64,000 nt of DNA. Origin: Oscillospiraceae bacterium Marseille-Q3528. Lineage in GTDB: Bacteria; Bacillota; Clostridia; Lachnospirales; Lachnospiraceae. This document shows, piece by piece, positions 16,808 to 25,115 of this stretch. The stretch is from assembly GCA_018223385.1 (NCBI GenBank), contig JAGTTR010000006.1, positions 1 to 64,000 of the forward strand, read 5' to 3'. Under the pieces are notes generated by a model, which saw only the letters and a list, made by a program, of their open reading frames with translations, had not been told where the DNA came from and searched no databases. Both the position numbers and the translations under genes were made by a program. The number at the start of each line of letters is the position of its first letter. Position 1 is the stretch's first letter.

Positions 16808-16832
16808 CCGTTACTCCTCCTTCTCCCGCCGC

Positions 16833-16934
16833 CTACAGGGAACCAAGCACCACAGACAGCACCATGCTGACAACCAGTATGGCAATGATCACCGCAGAAA
16901 TGACTCTGCGATTCTTCGGATTATAAAAATTCAT
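16833..16934 (-). CDS. 33-residue membrane miniprotein
   Basis: A 33-codon ORF with GAAGGTGA placed five bases before its ATG. The product begins MNFYNPKNRRV, a basic aromatic head, and continues as one hydrophobic helix (about 12-30, rich in Val, Ile, Leu) ending LGSL. The layout, basic N terminus then a single membrane helix, recalls tiny Firmicutes membrane proteins such as Prli42, but I cannot claim homology. It lies 25 bases upstream of the VanW gene and downstream of the exonuclease gene, all on the same strand. Confidence 0.6.
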   Translation of the reverse strand: MNFYNPKNRRVISAVIIAILVVSMVLSVVLGSL

Positions 16935-16992
16935 CTGTTCACCTTCTTTTCAGACATCCTGCACTGCAGGATCCGCCTCCTGCCGCGAAATG

Positions 16993-17700
16993 CTACCGGA
17001 TCCGCCCGTATGTCAGCAGAATCTGGTCGATCTTGCGTGACGCTTCATTCTTCGTCAGCTGATCCACGGCATAGTCTATTGCTATTTTATGATATTTTAT
17101 CAAATCATTCAAGTACCGTTTTTGTGCTGCGGTAGCCGGATTTTCTCTCTTTACTTCATAAATCAGTTCTCCCGGGGCAAAATAGGCCTCATGCCCTTCC
17201 AGAAATTGTCCCCGCAGGCAGTCATACAGGCATTTGGCCGCGATGGCATCGTCCACCGCCCGGTGATGATGCGCCGTCTCAATATGGTAATAGGTACACA
17301 GGTCTTCCAGCCTGCGGCTCTCGGCATCCGGCAGAAAATGCCGCGCCAGCTTCAGCGTGTCGATGCCCTGATGCACGAAGGGAAGGCCATGGTTCACCGC
17401 ACTCCGTTTCAGAAAACTGTAATCAAACAAAATATTGTGACCCAGCAGCACCAGATCCTCGCAGAAATCCGTCACCTGGCGGATGGCTGTCTCCTGGCTC
17501 ACCGCATCTTTCAGCATATCCTGGGTGATGCCGGTAAGCTCCGTGATCCGTGCCGGAAGTTCCCGCCCCGGATCCACGAACAATTTCAGTTCATCGGTGA
17601 TCTGGCCGTCCTCCACCCGCACCGCGCCGATCTCCACAATGCGATCCAGCTTGGGACTCAAGCCCGTCGTCTCCAGGTCAATCGCTATATACGTCTCCAT
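16993..17700 (-). CDS. DEDDh 3'-5' exonuclease (DnaQ/epsilon-like)
   Basis: 235 residues. The ExoI motif IAIDLETTGLSPKLDRIVEIGAV gives the Asp/Glu metal ligands, ExoII is LLGHNILFDYSFL, and ExoIII is HHHRAVDDAIAA with the DEDDh His and Asp. The C-terminal third (about 165-235) is a lysine-rich helical region, possibly for DNA or protein contacts. It probably acts as a proofreading or repair nuclease independent of PolC. It overlaps the radical SAM gene end by 23 bases. Confidence 0.9.
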   Translation of the reverse strand: METYIAIDLETTGLSPKLDRIVEIGAVRVEDGQITDELKLFVDPGRELPARITELTGITQDMLKDAVSQETAIRQVTDFCEDLVLLGHNILFDYSFLKRSAVNHGLPFVHQGIDTLKLARHFLPDAESRRLEDLCTYYHIETAHHHRAVDDAIAAKCLYDCLRGQFLEGHEAYFAPGELIYEVKRENPATAAQKRYLNDLIKYHKIAIDYAVDQLTKNEASRKIDQILLTYGRIR

Positions 17701-19708
17701 AGCCGTCCTCCTTCGTCAGTGTGTATATGGCTGCCTCTCCGGTCAGTGGGCTGCGGCTGCGGTAGTCAAACAATACCGGATAACAGCCGTTCCCTGGCAT
17801 TGCCACATGCATTCCTGTTGTCTGTTTTGTATCTGAAACCCAAGTGCTATCTTCTAATGCTACTATCGGATATGTAAATACCTCTATGTGTGTCATCCGC
17901 GCCAGCTGCCCGGCATGGAATCCCTCGTAGTCTTTCAGGTACTTCCGCTCTTGATCCTCTTTTTTGTAAAAGGCTGCAGACGCCTCTTTGTACGGGGACA
18001 GATCCCTCGCCCAGACAGGACGGCTTTTTACATTTTCCCGCAGGTACAGATCCAACGTCAACAGCTCCCGGTAAAAATCAATCTTCTGTGCATCCCCGGC
18101 AAACCGCTCCCGGATGAAATCCAGCAAAATATCATACCGTCGGATCCGAGTATGGCTGATTGCAGAAAGACCATGGTTCTCATAATAATCCCCCAACGCC
18201 GCATACAGGTCAAAGGGATTGTCAAATTCCTTCGCCAGCTGCCGCAGGGTGTGCACAAACTGCCCGCTGTTGTAGTAGACCTCCGTCATCTCCTCCACCG
18301 CTTTCAGCCGGATCATATCCGCATAAGGAAGATCTCTGGTGTACAGCACCTCATAGGGCGGCTTTCTGCGGTATACGACCCCGTAATCTGCCGCCTCTTC
18401 CTCCATGGCAGAACCCTTCAGCACCTTCAGAAATCCCAGCTGCAGCTGTTCCGGTTCCATGGCATACACATCGCCATAGGAACGGCGGAAGCTTTCATAG
18501 TCCTCATCCGGCAGCCCTGCAATCAAATCCAGATGCTGGTGAATGTTGTGCAGCGCATGCACGGCGTTCACCCGTTCCCGCAGTTTATGCAGATCCATCG
18601 TCCGGTGAATTTTCCGGATCGTATCCGGGTTGGTAGACTGCACACCGATCTCCAGCTGGATGAGCCCCGGCCGCATCCGGCGAAACAGCGCCAGATCTTC
18701 CTCTTCCAGCAGATCCGCCGATATTTCAAAATGAAAATTCGTCACACCGTTGTCGTGTTCCGTAATATAAGACCAGATCTGCCGGCTGTGCTTCTTATTA
18801 CAGTTAAACGTCCGATCCACGAACTTCACCTGAGGCACCCGATGCTCCAGAAAAAAATCCAGCTCCCCGCGCACCTTGTCAAAGCTGCGCAGACGCACCC
18901 GTTTGTCAATGGATGACAGGCAGTAGGAGCAGGAAAACGGACAGCCCCGGCTCGTCTCATAATAGAGGATGCGGTTCTCAAACTGCTGCAGATCTTCATA
19001 AATAAAAGGCACCGCATCCAGCGGAAGCAGGCCGCGGTCGTGTGTCTCTGTCACAACAGATTCCTGCGATTTCCAGGAAATTTCCACCATTGCCGGTTGC
19101 TCCATCGACGCCGATTGTCTGATGACCTGTTCCCCTTCCATCTGTTCCTGAAGCTTCACATGTACCGTTTCTTCCTGCCCGCTCACTGACTTCTGAGACT
19201 CCGGTTGCCTGACCATCTGCATCTCGTCAGTCTGATGCTGCAACTCTATGGATGACAGCCTCTGATCAACCAACTCTACCCGGAACGTCAGCCCCCGGAT
19301 CTCCTCCAGCGTCTGCCGCTTTCCACGGTAATATTCCAGCAACTCCAGGAACGTCTCCTCTCCCTCGCCCCGCATGATCCCACGCAGGAATGGATGTCGC
19401 TCCAGCAGCTTCTTCGCATGCCAAGACACCTCCGGGCCGCCCAGCCAGATGTCCGTCTCCGGACACAGAAGGGAAAACTCCTCCGCCAGCTCCAGAATCA
19501 TCTCGAAATTCCATATATAGCAGGAAAAAGCCAGAACATCCGGTTTTCTCTTATAGAGATCCATCAGGATATGCTCTGGCTGATGATTGATCGTATACTC
19601 GGCAATCTCCGCCTCCTGTCCGTGCTGGGCGGCATACGCCCGGAGACTGAATACTGCCAGATTCGAGTGGATGTACTTGGCATTGACCGCCGCAAGGATC
19701 ACTTTCAT
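17678..19708 (-). CDS. B12-binding radical SAM protein (DUF4080 type)
   Basis: 676 residues. An N-terminal cobalamin-binding Rossmann domain (1-135, LGGPEVSWHAKKLL, MRGEGEETFLELL) precedes the radical SAM barrel with the TSRGCPFSCSYC cluster motif near residue 260 and SVQSTNP. A C-terminal DUF4080 region follows. The reaction is unknown; members are widespread in Clostridia. Oddity: a Gln/Glu/Met-rich, low-complexity insert (about residues 145-230) separates the two catalytic domains. It overlaps the upstream CBS gene by four bases (ATGA), so the two are coupled. Confidence 0.9.
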   Translation of the reverse strand: MKVILAAVNAKYIHSNLAVFSLRAYAAQHGQEAEIAEYTINHQPEHILMDLYKRKPDVLAFSCYIWNFEMILELAEEFSLLCPETDIWLGGPEVSWHAKKLLERHPFLRGIMRGEGEETFLELLEYYRGKRQTLEEIRGLTFRVELVDQRLSSIELQHQTDEMQMVRQPESQKSVSGQEETVHVKLQEQMEGEQVIRQSASMEQPAMVEISWKSQESVVTETHDRGLLPLDAVPFIYEDLQQFENRILYYETSRGCPFSCSYCLSSIDKRVRLRSFDKVRGELDFFLEHRVPQVKFVDRTFNCNKKHSRQIWSYITEHDNGVTNFHFEISADLLEEEDLALFRRMRPGLIQLEIGVQSTNPDTIRKIHRTMDLHKLRERVNAVHALHNIHQHLDLIAGLPDEDYESFRRSYGDVYAMEPEQLQLGFLKVLKGSAMEEEAADYGVVYRRKPPYEVLYTRDLPYADMIRLKAVEEMTEVYYNSGQFVHTLRQLAKEFDNPFDLYAALGDYYENHGLSAISHTRIRRYDILLDFIRERFAGDAQKIDFYRELLTLDLYLRENVKSRPVWARDLSPYKEASAAFYKKEDQERKYLKDYEGFHAGQLARMTHIEVFTYPIVALEDSTWVSDTKQTTGMHVAMPGNGCYPVLFDYRSRSPLTGEAAIYTLTKEDGYGDVYSD

Positions 19709-20259
19709 ATGGTCAGCTCCTGTGCGTTCCCGTTCTCATCCATCCCCGGCTGCCCATACACCTGCCGATTCTCACCCACATCGGCCTGCCCATACACCTG
19801 TCGGTTCTCACCCGCATCGACCCGCCCATACACCTGCCGGTTCTCACCTGCATCGGCCTGTCGTCTCTGCCGATCCAGATACTGAATGATATCTTTTCGC
19901 GTGATAATGCCGATAAAAATATCCTTGTCGTCCACCACCGGGACAAAGTTCTGGTTCACCGCCTTGGACATAAGGTCTTCCATATCCGACTGGATGCTCA
20001 CCGGCAGATTTTCCCGTTTGCGCGGAATATCCCCGATATATTCTGTCTCCGCTTTCTTCATATCAAAAGGCAGATCGTCCTTGATCCACCACAAAATATC
20101 TCCCTCTGTGATCGTTCCCACATAGTGGCCGTAAGAATCGATCATCGGAATCGCCTGATAGGTATGGTATTCCATTCGCTCCATCACCTGACGCACCGTA
20201 TCATGGCTGTCCACATAGAGCACCTCACTCTTGGGTGTGAGGAAAAAAAGAAGATTCAT
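19705..20259 (-). CDS. CBS-domain protein with 12-residue tail repeats
   Basis: 184 residues. Tandem CBS domains (about 1-130: YVGTITEGDILWWI, FIGIITRKDIIQYL) form a Bateman module that usually binds adenine nucleotides. The C terminus is a run of 12-residue repeats based on D-A-G-E-N-R-Q-V-Y-G, three to four copies, encoded by a 36-bp minisatellite. AGGAGGGG precedes the ATG. No catalytic domain is attached. It may modulate the coupled radical SAM enzyme, which is only an inference from operon structure. Confidence 0.85.
   Translation of the reverse strand: MNLLFFLTPKSEVLYVDSHDTVRQVMERMEYHTYQAIPMIDSYGHYVGTITEGDILWWIKDDLPFDMKKAETEYIGDIPRKRENLPVSIQSDMEDLMSKAVNQNFVPVVDDKDIFIGIITRKDIIQYLDRQRRQADAGENRQVYGRVDAGENRQVYGQADVGENRQVYGQPGMDENGNAQELTI
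19750..19860. repeat. 36-bp coding minisatellite, about 3 units
   Basis: Three consecutive 36-bp units around the core GCCCATACACCTG, in frame with the CBS protein tail. Units differ at several third-codon positions, so they are not a very recent expansion. Confidence 0.85.
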
Positions 20260-20321
20260 TTCATCCCCTCCTGTTATAAATATAAACTAATTCGTTCGTT
20301 AATGGCTTTACACTTAATCTC

Positions 20322-20486
20322 ACGAACCCGCACTATCGTGCTTTACTGCCTGCTATCGCAGGCGGTTCGTTCGATTTCAACTCAGGTTCCCCGCGCTGTC
20401 GCGCTCCATTGCCTGCTATCGCAGGCGGAACCTTCGTTAATGGCTTGTGAAAAACAAATGTCTGCTAACGCAGCCGCTTGTTTTTC
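20322..20486. repeat. Palindromic repeat family, units A and B
   Basis: Unit A: outer arms ACGAACC (20322-20328) and GGTTCGT (20364-20370) enclose GCAC-tatc-GTGC and GCCTGC-tatc-GCAGGC. Unit B: outer arms AGGTTCC (20384-20390) and GGAACCT (20427-20433) enclose GCGC-tgtc-GCGC and the same GCCTGC hairpin. Unit B is followed by GAAAAACAA (20449-20457)/TTGTTTTTC (20478-20486) enclosing CTGC-taac-GCAG. A third copy is at 30096-30199. Arm differences are compensatory. The block lies just after the stop of the M56-like gene. Confidence 0.85.
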
Positions 20487-20557
20487 CCTGCGCACATTAT
20501 ATCATGATTCGATTCTCAAATGGGGATGTTTATAAAGAATTCCCAGTTTTTTCACAT

Positions 20558-21136
20558 TTACAGCCGATTCATATCGTGCTTCATATAGTACAGACTGAAC
20601 CAGAGGATCGGGTGGAACCAGTACAGGCAGGTGACGATACAGCCAAATACAAAGATCCGATGTGCACCAGAAGCGATGGCTTTCTTCTTGCGGGCGATGA
20701 CTTCTACCTGTACCTGCGGCGACAGATTATCCGGCACATAGATCACCGGATGCCAGAAGCCGCACACACGGGCCCGTTTCAGGCCCTTCATGACAAACAC
20801 GCCCTCTTCCAGCTCTGCGCCGTCCAGGGTATGCCATTTGATCCGTCGACACGCCAAAAAGCCCCACAGCAGAAGGGCCACCGCAACGCCCTCCCACACC
20901 AGGAAAAAATAAAATTTCATGGAAGAGCCGATCAGTGCCTCCACCACATAACCACTGCACGGAATGCCGGGAAATTCCACCGGACAGAGCGCCGCCGCAA
21001 ACACCAGCCCCCAGATACCCGGACAACTTTTCTTCTTCCATAATACAAACACTGCTCGTATCACATACACGATAATGGCAGTGACCACCACATTTACCAT
21101 CCCGGCCCAGCCCAGCCGGCAGATCAGATCCAACAC
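20558..21136 (-). CDS. M56/BlaR1-like membrane protein lacking HExxH
   Basis: 192 residues, three or four membrane segments (about 10-32, 38-58, 72-95, 163-182). The C-terminal half follows the M56/BlaR1 plan (HPVIYVPDNLS, then YWFHPILWFSLYYMKHDMN), but the HExxH zinc motif expected between them is replaced by IARKKKAIAS. The protein stops right after the conserved Asp. It is therefore probably a non-proteolytic relic or a repurposed membrane protein. There is no blaI-type repressor gene beside it. A palindromic repeat follows its stop codon. Confidence 0.7.
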   Translation of the reverse strand: MLDLICRLGWAGMVNVVVTAIIVYVIRAVFVLWKKKSCPGIWGLVFAAALCPVEFPGIPCSGYVVEALIGSSMKFYFFLVWEGVAVALLLWGFLACRRIKWHTLDGAELEEGVFVMKGLKRARVCGFWHPVIYVPDNLSPQVQVEVIARKKKAIASGAHRIFVFGCIVTCLYWFHPILWFSLYYMKHDMNRL

Positions 21137-21334
21137 GTTCTCTTCCCCTTTTTCTTTCAGGTACCCTTCTTTTCGCCCATTGCCACCGTTTTCTTCGGGG
21201 TGCCCCCGGGATATCCCCGCCCCGCACGTCCGGCAATTTACTCTCTATAATATAATAGATGTTTTATTTTAAGAAATCGTTGCATAGTTTTTAAATTACT
21301 TTTTAAATTTATCCCCCAAATGTTTCTGATTTGT

Positions 21335-21371
21335 ATCGAAGATGCGATTTTGCGAATGGTGCGAGTGAACT
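21335..21371. repeat. Partial copy of the mutS2-linked element
   Basis: 33 of 37 bases match 9609-9645 in the same orientation (shared core GATGCGATTTTGCGAATGG). Only the 3' end of the element is present. It lies in the 300-base gap upstream of the DUF2628 gene, which otherwise shows only AT-rich DNA and presumably promoters for both flanking genes. Confidence 0.7.
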
Positions 21372-21444
21372 GTAGACAAAGCTACCGTCCCGGTCTATAA
21401 TTATTTTTAGGTACAAAATATTTTCTTTCCCAAAGGAGGAAGTT

Positions 21445-22023
21445 ATGAGCGACAATTACGATAACTACAACTACTACGACGATACCAACAGCAATTCCAC
21501 CCAGGACAGCGGCTCTTTCGACAACTGGGCCAATCCGTCGGAGCCCCGCCGGATCGAAGGCTTTTTTGAGGACGATGTCCGCGCTTTTGTAGGAAACAAT
21601 GCGGATAAATATCTGGAACGGTTCCACTGCATCACCCGAGGACAGAAGCCTTACAACTGGTGCAGCGCCCTGTTCAGCGCCTCCTGGATGATCTACCGCA
21701 AAATGTGGAAGCCCGCGCTGGCACTGGTGGTCATCGTTTCCCTGCTGAATTCCTTTTTCAACATGTTCGCCCTGCCCTTACGCGGTCTGTACACCATCGC
21801 CCTGTATGTTTTTTATTTCGTCTATCTGGGACGCCAGGGCAACGTGCTCTACTGGGAATATGTGAAACAGGAGCTGACGAAGGCCGGCCTTGCCAACCTT
21901 TCTCAGCCCAACTACGAAGCCAGAGAAAATCTGGGCAAAGCAGGCGGCACCAGTGTGCTTTTCGTCATTTTGCTGATTATTTTCAGCTCCGCCCTTTCCA
22001 ATATTCTCGGATGGATTTTCTAA
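21445..22023 (+). CDS. DUF2628-type membrane protein
   Basis: 192 residues. An N-terminal Asp/Asn/Tyr-rich disordered head (1-35) precedes a conserved block (NADKYLERFHCITRGQKPYNWCSALFSASWMIYRKMW in outline) typical of DUF2628. Membrane segments lie at about 92-112, 115-135 and 170-190. The function of this family is unknown. AAAGGAGGAAG precedes the ATG, and a strong terminator follows the gene, so it is probably monocistronic. Confidence 0.8.
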   Translation: MSDNYDNYNYYDDTNSNSTQDSGSFDNWANPSEPRRIEGFFEDDVRAFVGNNADKYLERFHCITRGQKPYNWCSALFSASWMIYRKMWKPALALVVIVSLLNSFFNMFALPLRGLYTIALYVFYFVYLGRQGNVLYWEYVKQELTKAGLANLSQPNYEARENLGKAGGTSVLFVILLIIFSSALSNILGWIF

Positions 22024-22071
22024 AAATTTGAAATCAATTCTGAATCTTTAAAGGATTGTAATCCCCCCTTG

Positions 22072-22116
22072 AACCCGACCGCAGTTTCTGTTATTCTGGA
22101 CAGGTCGGGTTTTTTC
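22072..22116 (+). terminator. Rho-independent terminator
   Basis: Perfect arms AACCCGACC (22072-22080) and GGTCGGGTT (22103-22111) followed by a run of T. It ends the DUF2628 transcript before the nrdD promoter region. Confidence 0.9.
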
Positions 22117-22184
22117 CTGCAAAAAACAGCCCGCACTGTGCATAATGACGAAATCTGTTTTTTGTTGCATCTGCAACATGTCAT

Positions 22185-22231
22185 TTTCAATATATAGTAT
22201 ATAATAATCAATACACACCAAAATATTGTGG
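22185..22231 (+). promoter_or_regulatory. Pair of NrdR boxes upstream of nrdD
   Basis: Box 1 core CAATATATAG (22188-22197) fits the NrdR core CwAtATaTwG at every position. Box 2 core CAAAATATTG (22219-22228) fits at all but one. The centres are 31 bases apart, the three-turn spacing typical of NrdR operators, and box 2 ends 14 bases before the nrdD start codon. Repression by ATP/dATP-bound NrdR is inferred. Confidence 0.8.
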
Positions 22232-22242
22232 AGGGAACGAGA

Positions 22243-24402
22243 ATGAAGATTATTAAGAGAAATGGTTCTGAGACCGTATTCGATATAACAAAGATCATCG
22301 TGGCGATCAGCAAAGCGAACAGCACGGTGGCCGAGGCTGACCGTCTGACCGAACGCCAGATTCAGAGAATTGCCGAGAGCGTAGTGTTAAGCTGCGAGGA
22401 GCTTCGCCGTTCCCCCAGTGTAGAAGAAGTACAGGATATGGTAGAGCATCATATCATGGCTCACGGTGCCTTTGAGGTAGCCAAGAACTACATCACCTAC
22501 CGCTACATCCGTACCCTGGTCCGTCAGTCCAACACCACTGACGACAAGATTTTAAGCCTGATCGAGTGCAACAACGAGGAGGCCAAGCAGGAGAACTCCA
22601 ACAAGAACCCTGTGGTGAACTCCACCCAGCGTGACTACATGGCCGGAGAGGTTTCCAAGGATCTCACCGAGCGTATGCTGCTGCCCCAGGATATCGTTGA
22701 CGCACACAACGAAGGCATCATCCATTTCCACGACAGCGATTATTTTGCACAGCATATGCATAACTGCGACCTGGTCAACCTGGAGGACATGCTCCAGAAC
22801 GGTACGGTCATTACCGGCACCCTCATCGAGCGTCCCCACAGCTTTTCCACGGCCTGCAACATTGCGACCCAGATCATCGCCCAGGTGGCATCCAACCAGT
22901 ACGGCGGCCAGTCCATTTCCCTGGCACATCTGGCGCCCTTTGTACAGGTGAGCCGGGAAAAGATCCGCAGACAGGTAAACCGGGAGCTGGAGCTTCTCGG
23001 TGTTCCTGTGGAGGAGGCTACCGCAGCAGAGCTGGTGGAGACCCGCCTGAAAGAAGAGATCCAGCGCGGCGTCCAGACGATCCAGTATCAGGTCGTTACC
23101 CTGCTGACCACCAACGGCCAGGCGCCCTTCGTCACGGTCTTCATGTATCTGAGCGAGGCCAAGAACGAGCAGGAGAAGAAGGATCTGGCCATGATCATCG
23201 AGGAAGTGCTCCGCCAGAGATATCAGGGCGTCAAGAACGAAAAAGGCGTGTGGGTGACACCGGCTTTCCCGAAGCTCATTTATGTGCTGGAAGAGGATAA
23301 TATCCACACGGATTCTCCATATTATTACCTGACAGAGCTGGCTGCCCGCTGCACCGCCCGCCGTCTTGTTCCTGACTACATTTCCGAGAAGAAAATGAAG
23401 GAATTAAAGGAAGGCAACTGCTTCCCGGTGATGGGCTGCCGCAGCGCCTTAAGTCCGTGGAAGGATGAGAACGGCAACTACAAGTTCTACGGTCGGTTCA
23501 ACCAGGGTGTCGTTACCCTGAACCTGGTAGACGTGGCCCTTTCCTCCAGCGGTAATATCGAGCGCTTCTGGAAAATTTTTGATGAGCGTCTGGATCTGTG
23601 CTACCGGGCTCTCATGTGCCGCCACAACCGTCTCATGGGCACGCTGTCCGATGCAGCGCCGATCCTGTGGCAGTACGGCGCCTGCGCCCGCCTGAAAAAG
23701 GGCGAGACCATCGACAAGCTGCTGGTGGGCGGCTATTCCACCATCTCCCTTGGTTACGCAGGCCTGTGCGAGTGCGTCCGCTATATGACGGGCAAATCCC
23801 ACACCGATCCCACCGCAACCCCGTTTGCCCTGGAGATCATGAAGCACATGAACGAAGCATGTGAAAAATGGAAAGCAGAGACATCCATCGGTTTCGGCCT
23901 GTACGGTACACCGCTGGAGTCCACCACCTATAAATTTGCCAAATGCCTGCAGCGCCGGTTCGGCATCATCGAGGGCGTGACAGACAAGGGCTACATCACC
24001 AACAGCTACCACGTACACGTTACCGAAAAGATCAATGCCTTTGACAAGCTGAAATTCGAGTCCCAGTTCCAAGCATTATCCACCGGTGGCGCCATCAGCT
24101 ACGTGGAGGTACCGAACATGCAGGACAACCTGGAGGCCGTTCTGCAGATCATCCGCTTCATCTATGACAACATCATGTATGCGGAGCTGAACACCAAGAG
24201 CGACTACTGCCAGGAATGCGGCTATGAGGGTGAGATTCAGATCATCGAGCGGGACAGCAAGCTCATCTGGCACTGCCCCCAGTGCGGAAACGAGGATCAG
24301 GACAAGATGAACGTGGCACGCCGTACCTGCGGCTACATCGGCACCCAGTTCTGGAACCAGGGCCGTACCCAGGAGATCAAAGAGCGCGTGTTACATTTAT
24401 AA
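22243..24402 (+). CDS. nrdD: Anaerobic ribonucleoside-triphosphate reductase NrdD
   Basis: 719 residues from the ATG at 22243, which has GGAGGGAACGAG upstream; an in-frame GTG at 22228 overlaps the ribosome site and NrdR box and is unlikely. An N-terminal ATP-cone (about 1-90) is followed by the ten-stranded reductase barrel, C-terminal zinc-binding CQECG and CPQCG pairs, and the glycyl-radical loop RRTCGYIG near residue 690. It converts NTPs to dNTPs under anoxia after activation by NrdG, encoded 74 bases downstream. Confidence 0.97.
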   Translation: MKIIKRNGSETVFDITKIIVAISKANSTVAEADRLTERQIQRIAESVVLSCEELRRSPSVEEVQDMVEHHIMAHGAFEVAKNYITYRYIRTLVRQSNTTDDKILSLIECNNEEAKQENSNKNPVVNSTQRDYMAGEVSKDLTERMLLPQDIVDAHNEGIIHFHDSDYFAQHMHNCDLVNLEDMLQNGTVITGTLIERPHSFSTACNIATQIIAQVASNQYGGQSISLAHLAPFVQVSREKIRRQVNRELELLGVPVEEATAAELVETRLKEEIQRGVQTIQYQVVTLLTTNGQAPFVTVFMYLSEAKNEQEKKDLAMIIEEVLRQRYQGVKNEKGVWVTPAFPKLIYVLEEDNIHTDSPYYYLTELAARCTARRLVPDYISEKKMKELKEGNCFPVMGCRSALSPWKDENGNYKFYGRFNQGVVTLNLVDVALSSSGNIERFWKIFDERLDLCYRALMCRHNRLMGTLSDAAPILWQYGACARLKKGETIDKLLVGGYSTISLGYAGLCECVRYMTGKSHTDPTATPFALEIMKHMNEACEKWKAETSIGFGLYGTPLESTTYKFAKCLQRRFGIIEGVTDKGYITNSYHVHVTEKINAFDKLKFESQFQALSTGGAISYVEVPNMQDNLEAVLQIIRFIYDNIMYAELNTKSDYCQECGYEGEIQIIERDSKLIWHCPQCGNEDQDKMNVARRTCGYIGTQFWNQGRTQEIKERVLHL

Positions 24403-24476
24403 AAAAGTACCTCAACAAGAAGGTATAAATATATGGACAGGGTTCTGCATCGGAAGGAACAAGGAGGGGAAATTTT

Positions 24477-25004
24477 ATGAACTACGGAGAAATCAAGAAA
24501 ACAGACATTGCCAACGGCTTCGGTGTCCGGGTATCCCTGTTTGTATCCGGATGCTCCCACCGCTGCCAGGACTGCTTCAACAGCGAGACCTGGGATTTCT
24601 CCTATGGCCAGCCCTTCACCGCCCAAACGGAGGAAGAGCTGCTGGAAGCGCTGGCTCCCGGATTTGTCAACGGCCTGACGCTGCTGGGCGGCGATCCCTT
24701 CGAGATCTCCAACCAGCGGGCGTTGCTGCCTTTCCTGCGTCGGGTGAAAAAAGCATTCCCGGGCAAGGATATCTGGTGCTACACCGGTGCCGTCCTGGAT
24801 CGGGATCTGATCCCCGACGGCAAATATTTCTGCGAAGCTACGGAAGAAATGCTTTCCCTCATCGACGTGCTGGTGGACGGCCCCTTCGTAGCTGCGCAGA
24901 AGGACATCACCTTACGGTTCCGCGGTTCCTCCAACCAGCGGCTCATCGATATGAAGGAAACGAGACAGGCCGGAAAAATCATCCCCTGGGACAAACAATT
25001 CTGA
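24477..25004 (+). CDS. nrdG: Anaerobic RNR-activating protein NrdG
   Basis: 175 residues, standard size. The radical SAM motif SGCSHRCQDCFN (CX3CX2C) appears near residue 25, with the LLGGDPFE glycine-rich SAM-binding loop. It generates the 5'-deoxyadenosyl radical that forms the glycyl radical on NrdD. GGAGGGG precedes the ATG. It forms an operon with nrdD under the NrdR boxes and is closed by a strong terminator. Confidence 0.97.
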   Translation: MNYGEIKKTDIANGFGVRVSLFVSGCSHRCQDCFNSETWDFSYGQPFTAQTEEELLEALAPGFVNGLTLLGGDPFEISNQRALLPFLRRVKKAFPGKDIWCYTGAVLDRDLIPDGKYFCEATEEMLSLIDVLVDGPFVAAQKDITLRFRGSSNQRLIDMKETRQAGKIIPWDKQF

Positions 25005-25020
25005 GAATATGCAAATTTTA

Positions 25021-25086
25021 AAAAAGCTGCACCGGATAGATGGCACATGCTTTCACAGCATCGTCCTTTCTCCGGTACAGCTTTTT
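25021..25086. terminator. Bidirectional terminator between nrdG and ABC operon
   Basis: AAAAAGCTGCACCGGA (25021-25036) pairs with TCCGGTACAGCTTTTT (25071-25086) with one mismatch. Flanking A and T runs let it work for both the nrdDG transcript and the convergent ABC-transporter transcript. Confidence 0.9.
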
Positions 25087-25115
25087 CTGATTTATGATTA
25101 TGGCATGACAGGTTT

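Noticed and set aside
15338..16870. 510-codon plus-strand ORF
   Set aside because: Shadow of the VanW gene; the translated sequence has no domain and is rich in His/Arg/Cys typical of antisense frames.
22228..22242. GTG start for nrdD
   Set aside because: It would lie in the second NrdR box and include the ribosome site; the ATG at 22243 is better placed.
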